Positions 8,625 through 17,507 of a DNA stretch of 64,000 nucleotides are shown piece by piece; within the stretch, counting starts at the first letter, position 1, and each line of letters begins with the position of its first letter. Source of the DNA: Exiguobacterium flavidum (GTDB taxonomy: Bacteria; Bacillota; Bacilli; Exiguobacteriales; Exiguobacteriaceae). The notes beneath the pieces were generated by a model. It was not told the origin of the DNA. It worked only from the letters and a program-made list of their open reading frames with translations, and did not search any database. A program made the position numbers and the translations under genes. Where the stretch lies: contig NZ_QPKS01000003.1 in the NCBI RefSeq assembly GCF_003344535.1, positions 1 to 64,000 on the forward strand, read 5' to 3'.

Positions 8625-9938
8625 TCAGTCCTCTCTTCTCGCTCGGATCACCCCGTCGTGGAACCGGACAGTGAACGGTTCTTCTGTCAGTTGATCTTTC
8701 GAACGAACCAATTTTCCGTCTTGTTCGATGAACGTATAGCCGCGGAGCAACACCTGCATCGGGCTGACACTTTCCAGCCGAGCGGCTGTCTGCAACAGAC
8801 TTTCCTGCTTCGAGCGCAATAGATTGTTCACACGGCCTAGCTCCTTTTTGAGGCGCCAGACAGTCTCGCTACTCGTCGCCATCCGCTGTCTCAGCGGAAC
8901 CCGCTCAAGTCTCTCCGATAGGAGCTTTCGCTTCCGTCCGGCCTCGTCAAGGCGCGTCCGCATGACACGGAGCAATTCCATCTCGGCCCGGTCGAGCTGC
9001 TCCTGCTTCAATCCGAGCAGCACGCGCGGGGATTTGAGGCCGTAGCTGTTCGCTTGCCGTTCCACCCGCTCTTTCCTGACGGCGATGAATTGCCCGAACG
9101 ACCGGTCGAGCCGACGTGCTGCTTCACTCAAACGGTCCGTCAGTTTTTCCGCCTCAGGCGTGACGAGTTCAGCTGCGCCGGTCGGTGTCGCCGCCCGGAC
9201 GTCCGCGACGAAGTCACTGATCGTAAAGTCTGTCTCATGCCCGACGGCTGAGACGACAGGGATGACGGATTCGTGAATCGCTTGGGCGACGACCTCTTCA
9301 TTGAACGCCCAAAGTTCCTCGATCGATCCGCCTCCGCGACCGATGATCATGACATCGCACGCCTGCAAGGCGTTCATTTCACGGATCGCACGCGCGATCT
9401 GAGGTGCTGCGTCCTTACCTTGGACAAGAACCGGGGCGAACACGATCGCACCTTGGGGAAAGCGACGGCGAAGCGTCGTCGCGATGTCATGAAGAGCAGC
9501 TCCTTTCGGCGAGGTGATGATGCCGATCCGCTCCGGAAATCGGGGAAGCATCCGTTTCTGTTCAGGATCGAACCATCCGCGCGATTCAAGCTTGTTCTTC
9601 AGGGCATTGAACGCCTCGAACAGCACACCGACGCCCTCTTCAGTCATCTCTTCGATGTAGAGCTGCATCTCGCCTGATGCGATGTACACCGACACGCGTG
9701 CCGTCACGACGACGTGCATGCCATCCTTGATGTCCGCTAACTTCGCCGCGTCTCGAGCGAACATGACGGCTTTCATCCGGGAGTTCGAATCCTTCAAGGT
9801 GAAATAGAGGTGACCGGAGGAGTGCCGCTTGAAATTCGACACTTCCCCTGTCACCTGTATCCGACTCAACAGAAGATCATCTTCCAGTTGGCGCTTGATG
9901 TATCCGACGAGTTCCGAAACCTCGAACGTTTCCTTCAT
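8625..9938 (-). CDS. xseA: Exodeoxyribonuclease VII large subunit
   Basis: 437 aa. The N-terminal OB fold (about 1-100, with FKRHSSGHLYFTLKD) is followed by the catalytic domain with IIGRGGGSIEELWAFNEE (about 190-207) and a long coiled coil (about 265-390) that carries XseB. It degrades single-stranded DNA from both ends. Its ATG overlaps the folD stop (ATGA), with GAGG 7 nt upstream. Confidence 0.96.
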   Translation of the reverse strand: MKETFEVSELVGYIKRQLEDDLLLSRIQVTGEVSNFKRHSSGHLYFTLKDSNSRMKAVMFARDAAKLADIKDGMHVVVTARVSVYIASGEMQLYIEEMTEEGVGVLFEAFNALKNKLESRGWFDPEQKRMLPRFPERIGIITSPKGAALHDIATTLRRRFPQGAIVFAPVLVQGKDAAPQIARAIREMNALQACDVMIIGRGGGSIEELWAFNEEVVAQAIHESVIPVVSAVGHETDFTISDFVADVRAATPTGAAELVTPEAEKLTDRLSEAARRLDRSFGQFIAVRKERVERQANSYGLKSPRVLLGLKQEQLDRAEMELLRVMRTRLDEAGRKRKLLSERLERVPLRQRMATSSETVWRLKKELGRVNNLLRSKQESLLQTAARLESVSPMQVLLRGYTFIEQDGKLVRSKDQLTEEPFTVRFHDGVIRARRED

Positions 9939-10768
9939 TGCGCCGCCTCGATCGTGTTATGGAGGAGCATGGTGATCGTCATCGGACCGACACCGCCGGG
10001 GACTGGCGTGATCATCGAAGCTACGTCCTTGACGCCTTCGAAGTCGACGTCACCGATCAGCTTACCGTCGACCCGGTTGACGCCGACATCGATGACGACT
10101 ACGCCTTCCTTCACCATGTCAGCCGTGATGAGGTTCGGGACACCGACAGCGACGACGAGGATGTCCGCCTGGCGTGTGAAGAAGGCGAGGTCACTTGTCT
10201 TCGAATGGCAATAGGTCACCGTCGCCGATTCATTCAGGAACATCATACCGACCGGCTTACCGACGATTTGGCTCCGTCCGACTATGACGACGTGGCTCCC
10301 GCTGATCGAAACACCCATCTCCTTGATCAGATGCATGATCCCGTTAGGCGTACATGGCAGGAAAGTCTTCTCCCCGATCATCATCTTGCCGATCGACTCC
10401 GGGTGGAATCCATCGACATCCTTCGCAGGAGAGATGGCGAAAATGACTTTCTTCTCATCGATTTGGCCTGGCAAAGGCAACTGGACGAGAATACCGTGGA
10501 CACTTGCGTCCGCGTTCAGACGATTGATCGTGCGGAGCAATTCCTCCTCAGACGTCTCGTTCGGCATCAGTATGAGTTCCGATTCGATCCCGATTTCCTT
10601 TGCCGCCTTCTCCTTGCCGCGGACATACGACTGGCTCGCAGGGTCTTCCCCCACGAGAATGACTGTCAACTTCGGTAAAATCCCTTGTTCTTTCAGGCGT
10701 TCCGCTTGTTCTTTCAGCTTCATCCGGTACGAACGTGCAATTTCTTTTCCGTTGATAACTTCTGCCAT
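9935..10768 (-). CDS. folD: Methylene-THF dehydrogenase / methenyl-THF cyclohydrolase
   Basis: 277 aa from the ATG at 10768, chosen because GGGGGAG lies 8 nt upstream and MAEVINGKEIA is the usual FolD N-terminus; the open frame runs 38 codons further back without support. Motifs: catalytic Y-x-x-x-K region around SYVRGKEKAAKEIG, VQLPLPGQID, PCTPNGIMHLI and VVIVGRSQIVGKPV. It interconverts C1-folates and complements yqgN and the gcv genes nearby. Confidence 0.96.
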   Translation of the reverse strand: MAEVINGKEIARSYRMKLKEQAERLKEQGILPKLTVILVGEDPASQSYVRGKEKAAKEIGIESELILMPNETSEEELLRTINRLNADASVHGILVQLPLPGQIDEKKVIFAISPAKDVDGFHPESIGKMMIGEKTFLPCTPNGIMHLIKEMGVSISGSHVVIVGRSQIVGKPVGMMFLNESATVTYCHSKTSDLAFFTRQADILVVAVGVPNLITADMVKEGVVVIDVGVNRVDGKLIGDVDFEGVKDVASMITPVPGGVGPMTITMLLHNTIEAAQ

Positions 10769-10826
10769 GATGTCCACTCCCCCAAGGTTCGTTTCACTCT
10801 TCTTCATTTCTCTATTTGATTTTCTT

Positions 10827-11240
10827 TCAGTTGGAAGGACCGCTCTCCTTCTCGATGCTGCTCGCGACCTTACCGAGTACACCGTTGACGATTTTCGTCG
10901 CTTCGTCCTCGGCGAACGCCTTCGTCAGTTCGATTGCTTCGTTGATCGTGACTCGGACCGGAATTTCTTCTTCGAACAGCAGCTCATAGACCGCGAGTCG
11001 CAAAATCGTCCGCTCGATGTTACCGAGACGTTCGAAAGACCAGTTGACGAGCGCTTCGCGAATTTTCGCGTCGACGACGTCCTTGTTCGCGACTACGCCT
11101 TCTACGAGCCGCCCTACGAATTCATCATATTCCTTGTCATCTACCGCGAATTCAATCGCTTCCTCCGCAGTCAAATCCGATAGTTCCATTTGGAAGAGTG
11201 ACTGCACCGCAAGTTCGCGTGCCATATGTCGTTTCATCAT
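10827..11240 (-). CDS. nusB: Transcription antitermination protein NusB
   Basis: 137 aa from the ATG at 11240 (AAAGGAG 11 nt upstream); a second ATG follows immediately at 11237. The all-helical NusB fold is recognisable from ARELAVQSLFQMEL at the start and PVRVTINEAIELTKAFAEDEATKIVNGVLGKV at about 95-126. It binds boxA with S10 in rRNA antitermination. Bacillus places yqhY (Asp23 family) between accC and nusB; here a terminator occupies the gap instead. Confidence 0.95.
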   Translation of the reverse strand: MMKRHMARELAVQSLFQMELSDLTAEEAIEFAVDDKEYDEFVGRLVEGVVANKDVVDAKIREALVNWSFERLGNIERTILRLAVYELLFEEEIPVRVTINEAIELTKAFAEDEATKIVNGVLGKVASSIEKESGPSN

Positions 11241-11319
11241 GTGTATACGTGCTCCTTTTTTTGTCGTTCTCAATCAGTTAGTTTAGCATACTCGCCCCTC
11301 TAAAAACATAGAGAACAAC

Positions 11320-11360
11320 AAAAAAGACGATGGGAGTTCAAGATTCGAACCTCCATCGTC
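11320..11360 (-). terminator. Rho-independent terminator after accC
   Basis: On the minus strand GACGATGG pairs with CCATCGTC, extended by GTTC/GAAC across one mismatch, followed by six T. It starts 4 bp after the accC stop and separates accBC from nusB-folD. Confidence 0.85.
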
Positions 11361-11364
11361 CTGT

Positions 11365-12717
11365 TCATTTCACGATTGGCGCCCGGAGTTCCCGTTCTGT
11401 GAATTTCGTCGTGAACGTTCCCCGGCGGAATACCGGATGCTTCAACACGAGTTCGTGGAACGGAATCGTCGTCTTGACACCTTCGATCCAGAATTCAGAC
11501 AGTGCCCGTTCCATCTTCGCACATGCCTCTTCCCGTGTTTCGGCGTGGACGATCAGCTTCGCTACCATCGAGTCATAAAATGGCGGAATAAGATAGCCTG
11601 GATAGACGGCACTGTCGATGCGCACGCCCATGCCTCCCGGAGCGACGTATTGGGTGACGCGCCCGGCGTGCGGACGGAAGTCATGATCCGGGTCTTCTGC
11701 ATTGATCCGGCATTCGATCGAATGGCCACGGAACGTGATGTCCTCCTGCGTCACGGCGAGCGGATGGTCGAGCGCGACCTGGAGCTGAGCTTGCACGAGG
11801 TCGAACCCCGTGATCATCTCAGTGACAGGATGTTCGACCTGGATCCGCGTGTTCATCTCCATGAAGAAGAACTCTTCCGTCTCCTCGATGAAAATGAATT
11901 CGATCGTCCCGGCTCCCGTATAATTGATCGCCTTCGCCGCCTTGACGGCAGCTTCTCCCATCTTTCTCCGCGTCGCTTCACTGACGGCAGGAGATGGTGC
12001 CTCCTCGATCAGCTTTTGCATCCGGCGCTGGACCGTGCAGTCCCGCTCACCGAGGTGGATGACATTCCCGTGACGATCCGCGAGGACTTGTACCTCGACA
12101 TGACGGAACTCCTCGATGAAACGTTCCAGATAAACCTCGCCGTTCCCGAACGCCTGCTTGGCTTCACGCCGTGTCTGTTCGAGTCCTTCAATCAATTCTT
12201 CTTCCGAACGGGCGACGCGGATGCCGCGGCCGCCGCCGCCCGCCGTTGCCTTGATGATGACCGGATAGCCGATTTCCCCCGCCAGACTCACCGCTTCTTC
12301 GTCATTCACCGTTCCGTCCGAACCCGGTACGACAGGGACGCCACATGCGATCATCGTCTTCTTCGCCACGTCCTTGATTCCCATCTGCCGGATGGCCTCT
12401 GACGACGGTCCGACGAACTTGATGCCGCAAGCCTCGCACATCTCCGCGAAATCGACGTTCTCAGCGAGGAAGCCGTACCCTGGGTGAATCATCGTCACGT
12501 CCCTGCTCGTCGCGACGGCAAGGATGTTCGTGACGTTCAAGTAGGACTCGCTCGAACTGACGCCTCCGATGCAGTAAGCCTCGTCAGCGAGCTTGACATG
12601 CAGGGCTTCTTTGTCTGCCGTCGAGTAGACGGCGACCGTCGGGATGCCGAGTTCCTTGGCGGCCCGGATGATCCGGACCGCGATTTCCCCGCGGTTTGCG
12701 ATCAATAACTTCTCCAT
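11365..12717 (-). CDS. accC: Acetyl-CoA carboxylase, biotin carboxylase subunit
   Basis: 450 aa from the ATG at 12717; a GTG three codons earlier (12726) is part of the GAGGTGA ribosome site. The N-terminal domain starts [17 protein letters not shown]. The ATP-grasp glycine loop GGGGRGI is near residue 160 and the catalytic [19 protein letters not shown] near 285. It carboxylates biotin on AccB, the first step of fatty acid synthesis. It lies 10 bp after accB and ends at a strong terminator, so accBC is a two-gene operon. Confidence 0.97.
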   Translation of the reverse strand: MEKLLIANRGEIAVRIIRAAKELGIPTVAVYSTADKEALHVKLADEAYCIGGVSSSESYLNVTNILAVATSRDVTMIHPGYGFLAENVDFAEMCEACGIKFVGPSSEAIRQMGIKDVAKKTMIACGVPVVPGSDGTVNDEEAVSLAGEIGYPVIIKATAGGGGRGIRVARSEEELIEGLEQTRREAKQAFGNGEVYLERFIEEFRHVEVQVLADRHGNVIHLGERDCTVQRRMQKLIEEAPSPAVSEATRRKMGEAAVKAAKAINYTGAGTIEFIFIEETEEFFFMEMNTRIQVEHPVTEMITGFDLVQAQLQVALDHPLAVTQEDITFRGHSIECRINAEDPDHDFRPHAGRVTQYVAPGGMGVRIDSAVYPGYLIPPFYDSMVAKLIVHAETREEACAKMERALSEFWIEGVKTTIPFHELVLKHPVFRRGTFTTKFTERELRAPIVK

Positions 12718-12727
12718 GTCGCTCACC

Positions 12728-13186
12728 TCACGGACGGACCCGGAAGAGCGGTTGACCGAATTCGACGAGGTCGCCGTCCTCGACGAGCACCTCGACGACA
12801 GTCCCTGCTACTTCCGCGTTCAGATTATTGAACAGCTTCATCGCTTCGAGTATACAGACTACCTGTCCGACCTCGATCCGGTCCCCGACATTGACGAAGG
12901 ACGGTTTATCCGGGTTCGGACGCGAATAGAACGTTCCGACCATCAACGCGTTGATCGTGACCGTGTCGTCCACCTCCACCTCGGATGACGTCTCGGCAGC
13001 TGCTGCTGGCACTGGCGATTGCGCTTGAACGTGAACTGGCGCAGACGCGTATTGTTGCGGAGGCGCGACGAGCGCCTCCCCTTGTTTTTTCAATTTCAAT
13101 GTATAGGCTTCCGTCTCGAGCGAGAGCTCGTTCACAGAAGACGCATCGAGCATTTCGATGACTTGTTTCAGTTGGTCGATGTTCAT
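12728..13186 (-). CDS. accB: Biotin carboxyl carrier protein of acetyl-CoA carboxylase
   Basis: 152 aa from the ATG at 13186 (AGGGGA 9 nt upstream). A GTG 11 codons upstream has no ribosome site. An N-terminal helix, an Ala/Pro/Gln-rich linker (about 38-70) and a C-terminal biotinyl domain with EAMKLFN follow; K117 is the biotinylation site. First gene of accBC. A promoter with a FapR-like operator lies 35-65 bp upstream. Confidence 0.97.
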   Translation of the reverse strand: MNIDQLKQVIEMLDASSVNELSLETEAYTLKLKKQGEALVAPPQQYASAPVHVQAQSPVPAAAAETSSEVEVDDTVTINALMVGTFYSRPNPDKPSFVNVGDRIEVGQVVCILEAMKLFNNLNAEVAGTVVEVLVEDGDLVEFGQPLFRVRP

Positions 13187-13221
13187 CTCTTCATATCCCC
13201 TATCCGTATCGAATACCACAT

Positions 13222-13251
13222 ATATTACACCAGGTACTAACCCCTACTCAA
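13222..13251 (-). promoter_or_regulatory. accBC promoter with FapR-like operator
   Basis: On the minus strand TTGAGT (13246-13251), an 18-nt spacer and TAATAT (13222-13227) make a sigma-A promoter. Within the spacer and overlapping the -10, TTAGTACCTGGTGTAAT (13224-13240) closely matches the FapR inverted repeat (TTAGTA and TACTAA arms around CCTGG; here the second arm is degenerate). FapR is the malonyl-CoA-responsive repressor of lipid synthesis genes in Bacillales, so binding here would block the promoter and give end-product control of malonyl-CoA formation. Confidence 0.65.
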
Positions 13252-13261
13252 ATAATATTAA

Positions 13262-13274
13262 CTGGTCAGACCAG
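13262..13274. promoter_or_regulatory. Perfect 13-bp dyad upstream of accB
   Basis: CTGGTCAGACCAG is a perfect inverted repeat 10 bp upstream of the accB -35. Its core TGGTCAGACCA fits the TNGTNNNACNA pattern of FadR-subfamily GntR regulators. The regulator is unknown; this is a candidate operator only. Confidence 0.4.
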
Positions 13275-13297
13275 ATGATGCAAGGGTTCGACATATG

Positions 13298-13342
13298 AAA
13301 AAAGCCCCCAGACTCCATGGATTCCAAAAGAGTTCGGGGGCT
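13298..13342 (-). terminator. Rho-independent terminator after efp
   Basis: A GC-rich stem (GCCCCC/GGGGGC base, extended by ACTC/GAGT) with a long loop is followed by T6 on the minus strand, 9 bp after the efp stop. Confidence 0.85.
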
Positions 13343-13350
13343 CGGCATGA

Positions 13351-13917
13351 TTAACCGTTGTAACGACCTGTGAAGTCGCCTGTACGTGTATCGATCGTGA
13401 CCTTCTCGCCAGCTTCGATGAAGAGCGGGACTTGGATGATGTGTCCAGTTTCGACCGTCGCATTCTTTTTGACGTTCGATGCCGTGTCGCCTTTGACGCC
13501 CGGTTCTGCTTCCGTGATCGTCATGACGACCGTGTTCGGGAGCTCGATTCCGAGGATTTCACCGTTGTAAGAAGCGATTTGTACTTCCATGTTCTCGAGG
13601 AGGAACGGGAGTGCCGCTTCGACCTGGTCATTTGAAAGCTCAAGTTGTTCGTAACTCTCCGTGTCCATGAAGACATATGTGTCTCCCATTGGATAGAGAT
13701 ACTGCATCTTATTTCGTTCGATGTGCGCACGCTCGACGCGCTCTCCGCCGCGGAACGTCATCTCCTGGATCGAGCCGTTGCGGATGTTACGCATCTTCGT
13801 CCGAACGAATGCAGCTCCTTTACCCGGCTTGACGTGCTGGAATTCAAGAACCTGCCAAATTGCGCCGTCCGACGTTTTGATCGTCAGACCTGTTTTTAGA
13901 TCGTTTACTGATACCAT
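13351..13917 (-). CDS. efp: Translation elongation factor P
   Basis: 188 aa, three beta-barrel domains. The modification loop [13 protein letters not shown] places the conserved Lys at K33 (K32 in shorter homologues), the residue modified in Bacillus by 5-aminopentanol. EF-P relieves stalling at polyproline. AGGAGG precedes ATG 13917. It follows the Xaa-Pro peptidase gene by 33 bp. In Bacillus the spoIIIA operon stands between accB and efp; here only 164 bp of non-coding sequence does. Confidence 0.97.
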   Translation of the reverse strand: MVSVNDLKTGLTIKTSDGAIWQVLEFQHVKPGKGAAFVRTKMRNIRNGSIQEMTFRGGERVERAHIERNKMQYLYPMGDTYVFMDTESYEQLELSNDQVEAALPFLLENMEVQIASYNGEILGIELPNTVVMTITEAEPGVKGDTASNVKKNATVETGHIIQVPLFIEAGEKVTIDTRTGDFTGRYNG

Positions 13918-13950
13918 GTGTGTTTCCTCCTAGATTTGTGAACTGTACAC

Positions 13951-15015
13951 TCAGAGCGTAATGAGTTCTTTTGGCGACTGTGACAGTATCTCACGCCCGT
14001 TTTCCGTGATGAGCACATCATCCTCGATGCGGCACCCGCCGATTTTCGGGACGTAGATGCCCGGTTCGACCGTCACGATCATACCAGGTTCGAGCTTCGT
14101 TTCTGAACGGAACGAGAGTCCCGGCCCCTCGTGGACTTCAAGACCGATTCCATGTCCCGTCGAGTGACCGAAATATTCCCCGTAACCGGCATCTTTGATG
14201 ATATCGCGCGTCAATGCGTCCGCTTCGATCCCCGTGATGCCTGGACGCAGTCCTTCGACACCAGCCAGCTGAGCCCGAAGCACTGTGTCGTAAATTTTGT
14301 GCAGCTCGTCCGAAATCTCACCGACCGCTACCGTCCGCGTGATGTCGGAGACATATCCGTTCAACAGAGCCCCGAAGTCGAGCGTGACGAGCTCCCCTGA
14401 TTCGATGACCTTCGCACTTGCGACGCCATGCGGCAAGGCAGAACGGTGGCCTGATGCGACGATGATGTCGAATGACGAAGAGGTAGCCCCTTGCTTACGC
14501 ATGAAGAACTCAAGCTCGTTCGAGACGTCGAGCTCGGTGACGCCTGGCCGAATGTACGTCAAGATATGGTGAAAAGCAGCATCTGCGATTCCCACCGCTT
14601 CCTTAACCATCTTAATCTCTGACGAATCCTTAATCAAGCGCAGGTTTTCGACGATTCCGGACGTAGGAACGAGTTCGATCGCCGTCGCCTGGTCGTAGAG
14701 TTCGAAGAGGGCAAGTGTCAGCGAATCCTTCTCGACTCCGACAGCCCTGACACGGGCGCCTGCAATCAACTCGCCGATCGTAACTGGGATCGAACGGTCG
14801 ATTTGGACGATTTCCATCCCTTTGATTTGATCAGCAGCCTGTTCCGTATAACGGAAATCCGTGACGAAATACGCGTGCTCTCCCGTGATAAGACAAGCGC
14901 CGCTCGATCCAGTGAACCCCGAGATGTAGCGTACGTTCTCCTGTTTCGTGATCAGCAGACCTGGAAGATCGCGGCCTTTAAGCACTTCCTGCAAAGCTTC
15001 GATACGATGTTTCAT
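13951..15015 (-). CDS. Xaa-Pro peptidase (M24 family, YqhT-like)
   Basis: 354 aa. A creatinase-like N-terminal domain (1-125) is followed by the M24 pita-bread domain. Metal ligands are visible in [18 protein letters not shown] (two Asp), [17 protein letters not shown] (His), TVEPGIYV (Glu) and [11 protein letters not shown] (Glu). It removes N-terminal residues before proline or cleaves Xaa-Pro dipeptides; the sequence alone does not separate these. Overlaps the aroQ stop as ATGA and precedes efp, the same pairing as in Bacillus. Confidence 0.94.
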   Translation of the reverse strand: MKHRIEALQEVLKGRDLPGLLITKQENVRYISGFTGSSGACLITGEHAYFVTDFRYTEQAADQIKGMEIVQIDRSIPVTIGELIAGARVRAVGVEKDSLTLALFELYDQATAIELVPTSGIVENLRLIKDSSEIKMVKEAVGIADAAFHHILTYIRPGVTELDVSNELEFFMRKQGATSSSFDIIVASGHRSALPHGVASAKVIESGELVTLDFGALLNGYVSDITRTVAVGEISDELHKIYDTVLRAQLAGVEGLRPGITGIEADALTRDIIKDAGYGEYFGHSTGHGIGLEVHEGPGLSFRSETKLEPGMIVTVEPGIYVPKIGGCRIEDDVLITENGREILSQSPKELITL

Positions 15016-15440
15016 TTCATTTCCTCCTCTTTTTCAAGTAGCGCCCGGACGGCCAACTCATACCCGATCATTCCGAATCCGCTTATGACACCCACGCACA
15101 CGGCAGAAATCATCGAATGATGGCGAAATTCCTCCCGCGCGTGGACGTTCGACAGATGGACTTCGACGACAGGTACCTTGATCGCAGCGATCGCGTCGCG
15201 CAGCGCGATGCTCGTATGCGTATAGGCAGCGGCGTTCAAGACGATCCCGTCATACCCCGTCCTGTGAAGATAATCAAGCAGCTCACCTTCATGGTTAGAC
15301 TGGAAAAACGCCAGCTCGACTGCCGGGAAACGGCTTCTCAATCCCTGTTCGAGATCGGCGAGCGTCGCGCTTCCATATGTATTCGGCTCCCGCGTCCCGA
15401 GAAGATTGAGATTCGGGCCGTTGACCACTGCGATTCGCAT
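15012..15440 (-). CDS. aroQ: 3-dehydroquinate dehydratase, type II
   Basis: 142 aa from the ATG at 15440 (GGAGG 8 nt upstream; the GTG at 15449 overlaps that site). Family motifs: NGPNLNLLGTREPNTYG (active-site loop, Tyr), FQSNHEGELLDYLH, LNAAAYTHTSIALRDA and VHLSNVHAREEFRHHS with catalytic His. It dehydrates 3-dehydroquinate in the shikimate pathway; aroK lies 9 kb away. A good promoter lies just upstream. Confidence 0.97.
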   Translation of the reverse strand: MRIAVVNGPNLNLLGTREPNTYGSATLADLEQGLRSRFPAVELAFFQSNHEGELLDYLHRTGYDGIVLNAAAYTHTSIALRDAIAAIKVPVVEVHLSNVHAREEFRHHSMISAVCVGVISGFGMIGYELAVRALLEKEEEMK

Positions 15441-15468
15441 CGACTCCACCTCCGTTTTTCACCATTTC

Positions 15469-15498
15469 ATTGTATCACAAGAGTTTTTCAGACCTCAA
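15469..15498 (-). promoter_or_regulatory. Predicted sigma-A promoter of aroQ-yqhT-efp
   Basis: TTGAGG (15493-15498), 18-nt spacer, TACAAT (15469-15474) on the minus strand, 29 bp before the aroQ start. It probably drives aroQ, the peptidase and efp up to the terminator at 13.3 kb. Confidence 0.6.
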
Positions 15499-15592
15499 AA
15501 TTTTCAGACGATTCCATAGCCTTGATAGTGTTTTTCCGGTCAATCAAGTACACTGAATTCATCAAAGATTTATGAAGAGGATGATTTTTACG

Positions 15593-16519
15593 ATGAAAGC
15601 AAACCAAACGCCGATCGGCGGCCAAGCAATCGTCGAAGGTGTCATGTTTCAAAATACGAGGCACGCCGTCTCTGCCATCCGCCGGAAGGACGGCAGCATC
15701 GAGACGTTCGCAAAGAAAAAACCGGTCCGACCGCTGATCGCGAAGGGAAAACGAATTCCGCTCCTGCGCGGATTGTTCGCCTTGATCGAATCCTCCTCGA
15801 ACGGGGCGAGCCATATGAATTTCGCGAGTGACCGATATGATCTCTTGCCGGGCGAGGAGACTCCTCAAGAAGAGGGCACGTTGACGAAATGGCTGGGTGT
15901 CGCTGTCGTAGGCGTACTGTCATTCTTCCTCGGAAAAGCACTATTCGCTCTCCTGCCAGCCTTTCTCGCTTCACTGCTCGGCTACTTCCCTGCTCTTTCG
16001 GGTCATGTCGTCCAGAATGTGATCGAGGCTTTGATCAAGCTGACACTTCTGCTCAGTTACCTGTATCTGATTTCGCTGACGCCTCTCGTCAAGCGGTTGT
16101 TCCAGTATCATGGAGCGGAGCATAAGGTCATCAACTGCGTCGAACAAGGGCTTGCGCTGACGGTCGAAAACGTCAAACGGGTCAGCCGTCTGCACTATCG
16201 TTGCGGTTCGAGTTTTCTCATTTTCACGGTGATCGTCGGTTTCTTCGTCTATCTCCTCGTTCCGACCGACCCAATCTGGCTCCGCCTGCTCTCACGTCTT
16301 GCACTGCTTCCTCTCGTCATCGGGCTCTCGTTCGAGGTGCTTCAGTTGACGAACAAGGCGCAACACGTCCCTGGCCTTCGCTTCTTCGCGATGCCTGGCC
16401 TCTGGCTGCAATACCTGACGACGAAGGAGCCGGACGCCGAACAGATCGAAGTGGCTATTTTTGCGTTTGAAGCACTCGAAAAACAGGAACAGGATTTACA
16501 GGAGAATGCACTTGGCTAA
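15593..16519 (+). CDS. yqhQ: DUF1385 membrane protein YqhQ
   Basis: 308 aa from the ATG at 15593, chosen because homologues begin a few residues before GGQAIVEGVMFQ; in-frame ATGs at 15572 and 15581 have no ribosome site. The conserved N-terminal block IGGQAIVEGVMF is followed by two hydrophobic segments (about 105-160), the motif FQYHGAEHKVINCVEQG (about 180) and two further membrane segments (about 205-260). Function is unknown. Divergent from aroQ and followed by yqhP. Confidence 0.9.
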   Translation: MKANQTPIGGQAIVEGVMFQNTRHAVSAIRRKDGSIETFAKKKPVRPLIAKGKRIPLLRGLFALIESSSNGASHMNFASDRYDLLPGEETPQEEGTLTKWLGVAVVGVLSFFLGKALFALLPAFLASLLGYFPALSGHVVQNVIEALIKLTLLLSYLYLISLTPLVKRLFQYHGAEHKVINCVEQGLALTVENVKRVSRLHYRCGSSFLIFTVIVGFFVYLLVPTDPIWLRLLSRLALLPLVIGLSFEVLQLTNKAQHVPGLRFFAMPGLWLQYLTTKEPDAEQIEVAIFAFEALEKQEQDLQENALG

Positions 16520-16540
16520 TCGATGACAGGGGTGAATGAA

Positions 16541-16936
16541 ATGATCAGACAACGAATCGGCTCAACAGCCGCATTGATCGTCCTGCTTTTCGCATTCGTC
16601 GGTATCGGATATATGCTTGCCAACAACCCGGGCCGACTATTTTCGCAGCTCATCTTCTTCGCTATTGCAGGGGTGGCCATCTTCATCCTGTTCAAACTTC
16701 TGACCCGCAGCAGCGCCTCAGGTGGCGCGAACAGCCAATATAAGAAATCTGTCGCCCAATCCAAAAAACTTCACGGCAGCTCGACCCGGCCGCAACCCCG
16801 GATCGACGCAAGGAAAAAGCCGGCTAAGCCTGCGAAACCTCAGAGCAAGGTTCGACCGATCCGAGACCGCTCGAACGCCCCGCATTTGACGGTGATCGAA
16901 GGCAAGAAGGGCAAGAAGAAGAAACGTGCATTCTAA
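16541..16936 (+). CDS. yqhP: SA1362-family membrane protein (YqhP)
   Basis: 131 aa from the ATG at 16541 (AGGGGTG 6 nt upstream; the earlier ATG at 16523 contains the ribosome site). Two adjacent membrane segments (about 8-27 and 34-53) are followed by a basic Lys/Arg/Pro-rich cytoplasmic tail ending HLTVIEGKKGKKKKRAF, the signature C-terminus of the family. Function unknown. Forms an operon with yqhQ. Confidence 0.88.
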   Translation: MIRQRIGSTAALIVLLFAFVGIGYMLANNPGRLFSQLIFFAIAGVAIFILFKLLTRSSASGGANSQYKKSVAQSKKLHGSSTRPQPRIDARKKPAKPAKPQSKVRPIRDRSNAPHLTVIEGKKGKKKKRAF

Positions 16937-16942
16937 TACAAA

Positions 16943-16974
16943 ATGTCCGAACCGCTCGGTTCGGACATTTTTTT
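16943..16974. terminator. Bidirectional terminator between yqhP and hpt
   Basis: An 11-bp perfect stem (ATGTCCGAACC, loop GCTC) followed by T7 on the plus strand; the minus-strand side has only TTTT after the stem. It serves the convergent yqhQP and hpt units. Confidence 0.85.
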
Positions 16975-17501
16975 CATTCAGTTTCCACCCAGCCGATGTA
17001 CGGCAGATTTCGATATTCTTCGGCACAATCGATGCCGTAACCGACTACGAAATAGTCAGGAATCTCAAAACCTACATAGTCAGCTGTCAACTCCACTTCA
17101 CGACGGGCCGGTTTGTCGAGAAGCGTACAGATCTTAAGCACTCCCGGTTTATGAAGGAGCATGTGATCACACAGGAAGTTGAGTGTATGTCCTGTGTCGA
17201 TGATGTCTTCGACGACGACGACATACTTCCCCTCGACGTCCAGGTCGAGATCCTTCTTCAGTTGCACACGGCCAGAAGAGACCGTCTTCGCCCCGTATGA
17301 GGAGCAGGCTACCGTATCGATTTGGACGCTCCCTTTGATCTCACGCATCAAATCGGCCGCGAACACCATCGACCCCTTGAGGACGACGACGAGGACGATT
17401 TGCCGACCTGCAGCGTCCAGTTCGATTCGTTCTGCCAATTCCTTCACCTTGCTTGCAAGTTGCTCTTCTGATACCAGCTTATCCTTGATCACGATTTCCA
17501 T
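16974..17501 (-). CDS. hpt: Hypoxanthine phosphoribosyltransferase-like protein
   Basis: 175 aa. The PRPP-binding motif VVVVEDIIDTGHTL (about 95-108) and the flexible-loop region DTVACSSYGAKTVSSG identify a purine-salvage PRTase; GFEIPDYFVVGYGIDCAEEYRNLPYIG is the typical C-terminal block. It converts hypoxanthine or guanine with PRPP to nucleotides. It is not in the usual tilS-hpt-ftsH context, so it may be a second copy. The ATG at 17501 has no adjacent ribosome site; see the entry for 17508-17533. Confidence 0.9.
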   Translation of the reverse strand: MEIVIKDKLVSEEQLASKVKELAERIELDAAGRQIVLVVVLKGSMVFAADLMREIKGSVQIDTVACSSYGAKTVSSGRVQLKKDLDLDVEGKYVVVVEDIIDTGHTLNFLCDHMLLHKPGVLKICTLLDKPARREVELTADYVGFEIPDYFVVGYGIDCAEEYRNLPYIGWVETE

Positions 17502-17507
17502 AAGTTT

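Noticed and set aside
11326-11360. tRNA-like T-arm (GGTTCGAATC) downstream of accC
   Set aside because: The stems needed for a T-arm do not pair and there is no acceptor, D or anticodon arm; the segment is better explained as a terminator.
11437-12402. Plus-strand open frame of 321 codons opposite accC, and a similar one at 41042-41989 opposite the GH57 gene
   Set aside because: Shadow frames of strongly coding sequence in a GC-rich third-position context; no independent evidence of translation.
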